64,000 bases of DNA from Bursaphelenchus xylophilus. Lineage: Eukaryota > Nematoda > Chromadorea > Rhabditida > Aphelenchoididae. Both the position numbers and the translations under genes were made by a program. Shown piece after piece: positions 1 to 8,621 of this stretch. The DNA lies in the NCBI GenBank assembly GCA_904066235.2, contig CAJFCV020000004.1:12586001-12650000 (forward strand), written 5' to 3'. Below the pieces are notes generated by a model. That model ran no database searches. It was not told the DNA's origin and worked only from the letters and a program-made list of their open reading frames with translations. Position 1 is the first letter of the stretch; each line of letters opens with the position of its first letter.

Positions 1-285
1 CGACGCTCACATTTCAACAGAAGATGAAAAAAAAACATAATAATGTTTACTACTGGGTTTCTAAAGTGCAGACTTTTTGTCGCGGCGCACAAAAATGAAG
101 ATTTTCCTCTTTTCATTTCTTGCACGGTCAATTTTTACTGTGGAAAGCAAAGTTTCCACAAGAAACCAGAATTTTCTGTGTGAAATTGACAGCAGAGAAG
201 TTTTTTTTCAACCGGCCTCCGTTTCTCACGGACCCGTCCATCAAGCGCGCTCCGTGGACTGTTTAGACGTTCCGTTCACACATTA

Positions 286-542
286 CAGTGACGGATATGA
301 TCCAGTGGCAAAAAACGTAGAGTTTTGCATCCAGGAAATGTCAAAAAATATGGAAAAATGCCTCCCTCTCTGAATAAAAAAATTCCATTTTGAAGGGCGC
401 GCCCTTTCCCTCACAAAAAGAGCGGGCGCACTTTTGAAATCGGAGTTTTTTCACTTGGAGAGGGAGGTATTTTGCTACATTTTTTGATACTTCCCGGATG
501 CAAAATGGCACGTTTTTTGCCACTGGATCAAGTCTGCCACTG
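286..542. mobile_element. Palindromic MITE, Tc1/mariner-like, complete copy
   Basis: The element begins with CAGTG and ends with CACTG, and is flanked by TA on both sides, as in Tc1/mariner insertions. Nearly the whole 257 bp is an imperfect palindrome. Each arm contains GATCCAGTGGCAAAAAACGT, then GCATCC, then a CTCCCTCTC block, and the centre is rich in GGGCGCGCCC. There is no transposase, so it is non-autonomous. Further copies lie near 12.4, 23.4, 27.7 and 36.9 kb, with a fragment at 8.2 kb. Confidence 0.8.
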
Positions 543-1384
543 TATCGATTGACCAGAAGATTTAACACATCAAAATTCTCTCTGAAGAATTATTGGGGAA
601 TAAAATTGGTCTAAAAAAACAAGACAGATTTAGAAGGTTATTTCCTGACCAGAAAGCAAGGTTTTGTCCCGGTTAGCTAAGGAAAAATAGCCGAAGATTT
701 TTTTGCAAACTTCGATTTGTGACAAGAGGCCATATTGATTAAATCTTGGTCAGGACATGGCTTCAACTACGCTGGATCGACGTGCCTTGCGTCATAATTA
801 AAGACTCAAAAGTTGAAATCGTAAAAAAATAGATAACGAGGCTTTTATATGTTTAACATGTTGCTCATAAAACACAAACAACGACAACAAAGATTTTAAC
901 AGCAATAATTTCCGATTTCGCTTTCAATGATTGGATTGACATGCCTGGAGATGTATGTAAGTATTGCCTTCCAAATTAAAATTGGTTTCTCATACTCATT
1001 GCAAAGATCCTCATTCTCTGTATGCCTTTACAACCCGAACTTTAAATTGCTAAAAACCTGATTTCCTCAATTTTCAGCGCCAGTATCTTCGATTACAAAC
1101 GGTTTAATCTACCTTTATGGAACTCAACCTCAACCCACCAACGATCATTGTAAATCGATTACATGGAAATTAAAGAGAATTTCAACAATGCGGTTTTATT
1201 GAATCTTTACGATTTTGATTAGTAGCAATTATTTTCGACTCCGTCGAGGTAAAACGTTTCGGTTGTGGGGGTTGCTCACGGAAGGTTGAGGGAGCGTCTT
1301 GGTGGTTGGACTCAATCTCCGCGGATTTACCTGTGCTTGGCTGTTCTGGGAGCTGCCTCGATTTTGCTTTTTACATGCTAATAA

Positions 1385-1725
1385 AGGAAGTGTTCGACGA
1401 GGCTCAGATTTTCTTTAAACTTTGCATACATATCAGATGTGAGCCAGATATAAATTTATGAAAATTTTAGCTAGCGCTGAGACTGCTAGCGCTTTGCAGG
1501 TGATGTCAAGATATTAGATGATCAATTTCCTACCAAAAAAAATTACTTTTGGTTTATATTTTTATATTACGTCACTCTCGGCGGTAGAAATAATTATGGT
1601 ACTTTCCATTCCAAGACAAAAACGCGTCACCTTTCTCCGATTTTCGACCTAAAAGCCTAGAATTTTTTTCAAATTTGTGCCAAGTTTCATCATACCCCTG
1701 CTCTGAGCGTTGCACTTTTAAATCA
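1385..1725. repeat. Decayed GTACCCC-family MITE
   Basis: The left side matches the family end (GGAAGTG, then CGAGGCTCAGATTTTCTTTAAA), followed by the GCTAGCGCT-type block. The right side ends with a degraded GAGCGTTGCACTT. It is much more diverged than the full copies at 14.2 and 19.4 kb, so it is an old insertion. Confidence 0.55.
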
Positions 1726-2121
1726 CCTGTTTTTGCCGTTGAATAATTCAGATTGGGAGACGGTGCGTAATACTTGTATTTATGACACGTAGGCCTAAAT
1801 TTTGGGCCAAGGCAATGAAAAGCAGAGAAAAAGCTTTTTTATGCAGTATAATACTTACAGTCTTTGCTTGTTGGTCCTAAAGCTACATTTTCTGTGTAGT
1901 TTACCCCTTATTTTTAATAGGCAGTCAGTTTACCATCAGCAGCCCAGTGATCTAATATCCGAGATTTCATCTACAGAATTTCTGTGAATTGTTTTATAAC
2001 CACAGTTTTTCCTTCTTTGGTCTCATACATTTCATGCTAAAGAGTTTTAAATGAAGTTTACTCATCTTTCCAGGCCTTGACTCTCTACGTAGTTACTTTA
2101 CTTTTGTTTTTGCGGCGGCAG

Positions 2122-2296
2122 TGACCTACGAGCAAGCCGGGTAAAAATCCATAAGCGGATTCCAGTTTCACCTTCGGAAGTGGCGGTTGATTCGCTCGAT
2201 TCGGAAAATTATGAAATCAAGTCAAATTTCAACCCAAATTTTGAAGAGAGCGCCGCTAAAACAATGAGTGAGCTTAATATTTTGAGGCTTTTCTAA
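2122..2296 (+). CDS. Possible isolated coding exon, unrecognised
   Basis: An open frame of about 57 codons follows a possible acceptor (GCGGCGGCAG) and runs to a TAA at 2294. It contains segments such as RIPVSPSEVAVDSLDSENY and NFNPNFEESAAKTM, whose composition looks like protein rather than random A/T-rich DNA. A donor-like GTGAGC at 2268 offers a way to splice onward before the stop. No partner exon was found on either side and no family is recognised, so it may be a fragment of a gene or chance. Confidence 0.22.
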
Positions 2297-2687
2297 CTCG
2301 TAATTTATGATTTGTGAGTTAAACGTTAAAATTTCTGTGAATTGTGTATAAATTAGTATAATTGAAGCTTCCATAGGAATTTGTGATATCGTCTGTTTAT
2401 GTATGTCATGTACTTATAAATACTGTCTGCGTCGTAGAATTTGATGTCCTCTTTTGTGGGCGTCCCGGAGACTAAAAGCTAAATTGCTTGAGGCAACAAT
2501 ATGCATCGTGACTCTAACGTGTCTATGTCCCAAAAAACCGGAATAAATGTCATCGCGGAATACAGAAATGCAGATTTACATCGGGGCCGGGATTTTGGGA
2601 TTGGTTAGCCTTAACCAATCTGGACCATTAAGGTTGGAACCATTTTACAATAGCTTTGCCATTTTTACAATAGCTTTCCAACTTTTA

Positions 2688-2868
2688 AAATTTTGGGCCA
2701 TCGATACGCCTGGGGTCAATGCGTCACCTCAAAGTCACTTAAGAATGATAGGGCGTAGCTCGGGAAGTCGTGAAACAATTTCGCCGGGGCAGCTCAGAAA
2801 ACCTGAGACGTAGCTCGGCGAGCTGAGGTGACGCAGTGGCCCCCAGGTTTAATCGATGACCCAAAATT
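2688..2868. repeat. Imperfect inverted repeat, possible MITE
   Basis: The segment beginning AAAATTTTGGGCCATCGATA and continuing through GGTCAATGCGTCACCTC is matched in reverse complement by GAGGTGACGCAGTGGCCCCC through ATCGATGACCCAAAATTTT. Arms are about 44 bp with several mismatches, around a 92-bp centre. A related GGCCCCAGGCGTATCG motif recurs at about 2954. Confidence 0.6.
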
Positions 2869-3511
2869 TTCATGTTATAAAAATGGCAAGTTTCAATGGC
2901 TTGTTTTCCATGCTGGGATCTTGCATTTTTAGCAAGCTTTAAGACAGCGTATTGGCCCCAGGCGTATCGTCGACACAAAGTTTTCTAGGTTTTCAAGATA
3001 AAAATAGCAAGTCTCAACATTCTTTCTCAGTCTTGGAGCTCCGGCATAGCAGAAATTGGAAGAAAGTTATTGCGCGTTAGATGAACTTCTCCTTGAAAAA
3101 TCTCCCCTCAGAATTATATTCCTATTTTTATTTACTATTTATACTGTTTTTTAAATTGTCTTCCCGACGCCGAAACGCTGCAATTTCTTGCCCTTTGTGC
3201 GGGTAAATGGACGTTGCGTTTTCGGTGACGGTTTCAGTGCGCCGGCGACTCCGGATTGGAATAATTATTGTGGCGGGTAACCTGGGTTTCGGCGCTTTCC
3301 TTTTTTCGAATTCAACTTTTTAATTTTTGTGTTTTTTTCGAAAAAGCCTCATACCGGACCTCGCGGAATCCACGCGGAGTATTGGGGAGAAAGCTGGAAA
3401 AAACAAAGGAGACTAATGAGATTAACCGTTGAAGTTAAGACTCAGCCATTCGGGGGGTTTTTGGGAGATTCCGAAGCGCTGAACACAATCCTTATTTGTT
3501 TATTTATCTCT

Positions 3512-3649
3512 CAGTCTGTCGGGGAAATAATGTGGATTTGTCGCAATATCGCTTTGTCGCGGCCGTGGACCAAATCTACAGCCGTGGCAAGCCGTCGCAT
3601 AGCGATCATGGGCGGCGCGAGGAATCCACATTGTTTTCCCGACAGACTG
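3512..3649. mobile_element. CAGTCTGTCGGG-ended MITE
   Basis: The ends are CAGTCTGTCGGGGAAATAATG and its reverse complement, CATTGTTTTCCCGACAGACTG with small differences. The 138-bp body is rich in TCGC/GCGA, with a CGCTTTGTCGCGG core. Relatives occur at 8936-9080, 24719-24865 and 45675-45821, and a half copy at 16129-16157. No coding capacity. Confidence 0.7.
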
Positions 3650-4556
3650 ATGTTCCATTTCCATTTAATGTCACAGACATTTTGCATTCGTAAATGATGT
3701 CATTTCAAGTGTTAGCACTCTTCATTTCCTCGAGACAAGTGTCAAATTCCCGTTTTTTTGCGGTCAGGAAGGTTCAGATCTGAAAAGATTTCTTCTTCGA
3801 ACATTAGGTGCAAAAAAGCAAAAGTTTTTGTCATTTTTTATATTGGCCTCCCTTTATTATCCTCTTAGCCTGCAATGTTTGTATACGGTTACTTGGAGAT
3901 TTAGTGGAAGAGTTAGGAACGTCTCAGTTTTCTTCTGTGAGCCGGCAAACAGATTTGTTTGTTCTTTTACTTTTTTTGGATCCCTAGGAGTGTTAATGTA
4001 ACTTTTCGGACTTGTCGGTCACCTTTTGACACCTTTTTTTGCCTCTATAAATAGTTGCTGGTAAGAGAAGTGTCACAAATGCGATGCTCAGATTTCGTCT
4101 GGATTTGGCAGGCTCAAGAGAACATAGGCCCGTATAACTTTTTAAAAATATAAGTTTGTGCCTTGCACGGGTAGCCAAGACCTTTAACAATTCTTTTTGC
4201 TGATGGAGTACGCGAAAAATATGATTTTTTTCTGTAAGCATAGCGTTCCGGGCTTTGTTTGGCCACGGATAGGTCCCAATTTTCGCTCAAAGGACACTGT
4301 TCTGTACGATATAAAATGGTACAAAACCTCGGCCACATGCGATAACAGTCTCACAGATGTTTTAAAGCTTATGGCCCAAATTTGTACCAAGTTTGTCAAA
4401 ATATGAAAGTCTTTGAGCACTTCTTTTATAAGCTTATGACGATTCTCCTGATCACATTTATGATACAATAGATCAATTCCAGACCTCAGCCACATCAGGC
4501 ATGCTAAGGCTGGGTTTGTATTAACTCTCCGTTACCTGACGCCTAAAAGAGATGCC

Positions 4557-6382
4557 ATGCGTTTTGTCTCTGCCTACCTGGTCATCTGGTATATTGCCTG
4601 GTACATTGCAACCTGTTGTGGGTGAGGCTTCAAACTTTTACAATCTGCCAAAGCAATTTTATTCCTAATCCCTTGCAATATTCAGGTTAAACGCGGAGGA
4701 GCGGAGTGAGCTTGCCCGAAAATTCAAATACTACCATGCCTCTGTCCGACCCGCCGACAGGTACAACATGATCGAGACCGTGAACGGCACATTCTTCGGT
4801 CTTCATTCGGAGATTGCGTTGATGGCGGCGACACCCGCGAAGAATATTCTTGATCTCGAGCTGGTGCTGGCGATGCACTACAGCGATGAGCGGTTGATTA
4901 TCAGGGAAATTGTGAATACGCTTGTCTTGCCGGAGGAGTTTGTGGCCTGGAGCCCGGAAATTGAGTACGAGCCGGCCGTAGAAGAAAGCAAAAAAATCTA
5001 TTTGGATCCGAAGACTGGGCAACTCAATATGGTAATAAAGTAAGTAAAATACTTTATGTTTTTTGTACATATGTACACACGTACCTACGTTTATGGCTAA
5101 AGGGCTGAATGGACGTAAGGGTCGCAAATTAAGTACTATTAGGCTTTTTTAGAATAAAAGCGTCGATAGAATGCGACAGCGAAGAGTGGACGTCCCCATT
5201 CAGCACTTACATGTGCAGTGTGACAATCAAAACAAACCCGGGTAAGAAACACAAAAGAAATAGAAGAAATCTACCAGCATTTAGAGAACTAACGTACTAA
5301 CATATTTTCCCTTCAGATGAACGGATCTTCATTCGCCACACCCGCGACTTTCGCTCAGACTTTGAGGTCCAAAAAGTCTTCTGCTCAATCGACGAATGGC
5401 CAGAATTTTCGTTGCAGTGCAAAATGAAGGCAGAATGGACGGCTGTCGTGTTCAGGTCGTATTTCCCGTCTTTTCTGATTTTTGTCGCCGTTGTTTTTTC
5501 GCAATGGAAGCGAAGAAAGGTCCAAGTGATGCTGGCCGTTGGCGGGATTGTCATTGTCCTTATGATGGTAAGAAAATTGCATTTATAAGAGAAATACTCC
5601 AAGTTCGACGCTCAGATTTTCTTTAAATTTTGCACATACGTCCTGCAATCTTCGTTTTAGCAAAATACCCGCCCTGTCACGGAGAGCCTCACCCTGTACG
5701 ACCTGTGGTTTGTTGGGACGTTTTTGCATCTTATCTCAGTGCTATTTATTGATCTCATCCTTCCGACCCGTCGTATTGTCCGCAGCACCTATGAGACTGA
5801 GAAGCCCCATATTGAGGCCGGTTCTCCGTTACTTAAGAGCACTGCCTCCAGAGGAACATTGGTCACTGCTTACACGACAACAAACAAAGATGCGCAACAA
5901 CGATTGTATAGGCCGACTATGGGAAGTAGAAGCTGGGAGGAGAAGATCGGATATATTGATCACCCGCCATCCGGCCGATATGAGTACGAAGTTGGCGAGG
6001 AAAACGGTAATTTTAAGGCTTAAAGCAGGCTTGAATTCAATTTTTAGTTGACGACGAAGATGAAGACCATGAAAACATGAGGACCACCTATGTTCATGTG
6101 GAAACGATACCTTCGCACACGATTTCTACGCCTGTGACAAAGCCACGCAACTTCTCCACCCTCTCCACGTCCTATATGCACTCTTCTGTGTCGCCATTGG
6201 CCCGCAGATCCAACCCGTTGATGACGTCGTCGATGAGCTCCTCAACAAAGCCGCAGGAAAGGCGGACGGTCACAACAATGGGGCTGGGCAAAAAGAAGAA
6301 GCTCTGCCTTCTCTGCATTGTCAGTTGTTATGTGACTTTCTGTTGTGCCTACTTTTGCCTGGTTTTATACGCTCTGGGATGA
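4557..6382 (+). CDS. Cys-loop ligand-gated ion channel subunit
   Basis: Six exons splice in frame: 4557-4621, 4686-5039, 5153-5241, 5317-5567, 5661-6006 and 6048-6382, giving about 479 residues. A short hydrophobic signal sequence is followed by an extracellular ligand-binding region. Two cysteines separated by exactly 13 residues (about C147 and C161), with the loop proline kept, mark the Cys-loop. TM1 lies near 212-232, TM2 near 237-253, TM3 near 264-287 and TM4 at the very C-terminus, with a long Ser/Thr-rich TM3-TM4 loop. The protein should be a plasma-membrane channel subunit in nerve or muscle. The pore is divergent: TM2 has a Gly-Gly, and there is no Pro-Ala-Arg of typical anion channels before it. 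The usual Cys-loop aspartate is serine. Ligand and ion selectivity cannot be read. A bestrophin follows on the same strand 246 bp later. Confidence 0.88.
5596..5648. repeat. Fragment of GTACCCC-family MITE in channel intron 4
   Basis: The sequence AATACTCCAAGTTCGACGCTC followed by AGATTTTCTTTAAATTTTGC matches one end of the family whose full copies lie at 14240-14690 and 19350-19798. Only the terminal portion remains, inside the intron before the TM3 exon. Confidence 0.65.
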
Positions 6383-6439
6383 AGACAGTGCCTTAACTAA
6401 ACCATCGTCTCTTTAAACTTTCCACTGCCAAATTCAAGC

Positions 6440-6445
6440 AATAAA
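6440..6445 (+). terminator. Polyadenylation signal of the Cys-loop channel gene
   Basis: AATAAA lies 58 bp after the stop codon of the channel gene and about 180 bp before the bestrophin start. Confidence 0.6.
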
Positions 6446-6627
6446 TATTGAAAATACAAGAAGCTGATAAGTATTTCAAAACACGACCAAATTCTTTCCG
6501 CTTCTGAAGTGAATTGTCAGTCATTTTGTTTGCAATGGCCGTTATTCACCGATGTGTCATCCATAAATTGAATTTTCATATTAACACGTCCCTCTTCGGC
6601 CCCGCATTCCCTCCGTCCGCTAGGACA

Positions 6628-8456
6628 ATGACTGTGACCTATAGTTTCGACGCGGTCACTAACACTTGGCTCGGCGGTATTCGCATACTCTTGCGATGGA
6701 AGGGAAGTATTTGGAAGATCATCTTCAAAGAGATGACTTTTTGGGTGCTACTGTACATGATGATCAATGTCACAATCAACCTCTGCACCACATACCATCA
6801 GGATATGTTTCGGATTGTCAGAGATTCAATAAAACGTGGATCACCCGGCCTACCGCATATTTTTATTCTCGGATTCTTTATGAATGTGGTCTTCAACAGA
6901 TGGGTCGGGATTTTTCCGAAGATGGGATTTGTAGACCAGTAAGCCGGCTTCAATATTGTTTGTGATTCCCATAACGCTGTAAATGGGATTGCGTCTTGTT
7001 TTTAGTTTTGGTTTGGTTCTGGTATCGGCGATTAAAGGCAGTGACGCCGAATCACGGCTTCTCCGACGAACCATCATCCGCTACACTGTGCTGGCACAAG
7101 CTCTTGTCTTCCGCGACATCTCCATTCCGGTCCGAAAAAGATTTCCCAACCTGGCTTCGCTTGTGGACGCTGGCTTAATGACTGACGATGAGTTGTGCGT
7201 TTTTGAGGCGAAGGAGACAGAGAACGTGAACTATTGGATGCCTTATCAATGGGGAATCCGGCTGATTGATAAAGCGTTTGAGGACGGCATAATCACAAAC
7301 CAGATTATTGCTTGGAATGTTGCAACTGTAAGAGTTTCCATTAACAGGTCTAAATTTAGAGGGTTTAGAAAATGCGAGAATTCAGAGACACGCTAGCCAG
7401 CATCATGTGTTATGATTGGGTTCCGGTCCCGATTGCGTATCCGCAAATCGTCTTCATTGGAGTTAGAGTGTACCTACTGGCATTGGTCATACAACGACAA
7501 CAGCTTGCCGAGGATGTGGTAAGAAATGGCTGAGCGAAACGTGATATTTTTTAGGAACTCCCAGTTGAAGGGGGCTATCTGGCCTGGCTCTTTCACTTCC
7601 CGATCATGACTTTTGTGGAGACGTTGCTCCTCGTTGGCTGGACAAAGGTGGCGGAGAGTATGTTGAACCCATTCGGAAGCGGAGACGACGACTACGAATG
7701 CTCGTATATCTTGGACCGGAATCTGAGCGTACGCGTCATTTACCCAACATAGTATTTATGGCTTACTAAATTACAGGTTGGCTATACGATCGTGGACAAC
7801 CCGGTCTACCCAAGGCCCGACGAGCCCGATCCTTTCTGGCATATGGCAATACCAAAACCCTTTGACGTCTTTGATCCAAAATCGACCCTAAAACAGCAGC
7901 CTTATCATGGCAGCGTTGCGGACCTGCACCTCCGAAGCCGAGAGAATCCATCGTTCGGTGGGACCCTTCGACGGCGTTCGCAGATGAGCCGAATTAGCGT
8001 AAAATCGGGGAATCCTGAAAATACTGTTGCCGGCAATATGAGTATGGATGGGGTCAAAAAGTAAGCGGACGATTTGCTTTTAGGTGAGATACATGTCACT
8101 CTGTTATAAAAAAATTTAAGCTGGCAAAGGCTGAGTAACTGAAATGCATGACCTTTGCCGGTAAGAGAATACGTAAGTTGCGGAGAGCGGACAAAGAGAA
8201 AAAACACACGTTTTTGCCACTGGATCCGGTCCTTCACTGTATTGAAATATCGCACTTTCAGTATTTTAGTATACAACCTTTTAATCGAAAAACTATTTTT
8301 ACTTCTCCATTTTTCAGCGGACCACCCACCCCGAGCACCCACCGGACGCGTTTGGCCAGCTTCACGAATGATGCAATCCACAACGTTCGGATGAATCGGC
8401 TGGACAGTGTCACTGAGGAACATTCAAACGGCCCAAAACAAGACAAAACCCCATGA
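6628..8456 (+). CDS. Bestrophin-family chloride channel
   Basis: Six exons fit in phase: 6628-6938, 7006-7327, 7369-7518, 7555-7728, 7777-8060 and 8318-8456, giving about 459 residues. The start was chosen because MTVTYS is the family N-terminus; an in-frame upstream ATG-like start at 6514 is not. Hallmarks in order are RWKGSIWK, the neck segment PHIFILGFF with two conserved phenylalanines, RLLRRTIIRY, YDWVPVPIAYPQ, and NPFG followed by an acidic cluster and DRNLS. Bestrophins are pentameric, calcium-gated anion channels of the plasma membrane or organelles. In the calcium clasp the acidic run is shortened: the position I align with human D301 is glycine, while the later aspartates remain. 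The C-terminal tail is short and basic/Ser-rich. CCGCTAG five bases before the ATG could be a trans-splice acceptor. Confidence 0.95.
8207..8239. repeat. Fragment of palindromic MITE in bestrophin intron 5
   Basis: CACGTTTTTGCCACTGGATC followed by CGGTCCTTCACTG matches the right terminus of the Tc1-like palindromic family. Only one terminal arm is present. Confidence 0.65.
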
Positions 8457-8621
8457 TCAACCGGTCAAGCAAAAAGCTTTATATTCTTTATTCATATCCT
8501 TGAACTGGTACATATACTCGTATGATAGATAGACCTGCACGCTGAGATCGCAATTGACGGCGGGTTGGCTCGAAAAAATGAGCAGACATTCTTAATGATT
8601 AAAAGATTGCATGATTGCGTA

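Larger units (their letters stand above)
1..4556. other. Gene-poor flank with repeats
   Basis: No gene can be supported with confidence here. The stretch holds one full palindromic MITE, a decayed fragment of the GTACCCC-ended MITE family, an inverted repeat near 2.7 kb and one CAGTCTGTCGGG-ended MITE, listed separately. One open stretch near 2.1-2.3 kb could be a coding exon. A second possible terminal exon pair near 0.9-1.2 kb is too weak to call. The rest is A/T-rich sequence without long open frames. Confidence 0.6.

Noticed and set aside
902..1190. Possible two-exon gene end with ITNGLIYLYGTQPQP
   Set aside because: A strong donor (GTAAGT) and acceptor (TTTTCAG) give a kelch-like reading, but only about 55 residues with no upstream exons; chance not excluded.
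6514..6627. Upstream in-frame extension of the bestrophin start
   Set aside because: Bestrophins begin MTxTY; the upstream residues have no family counterpart and a likely trans-splice acceptor lies between.
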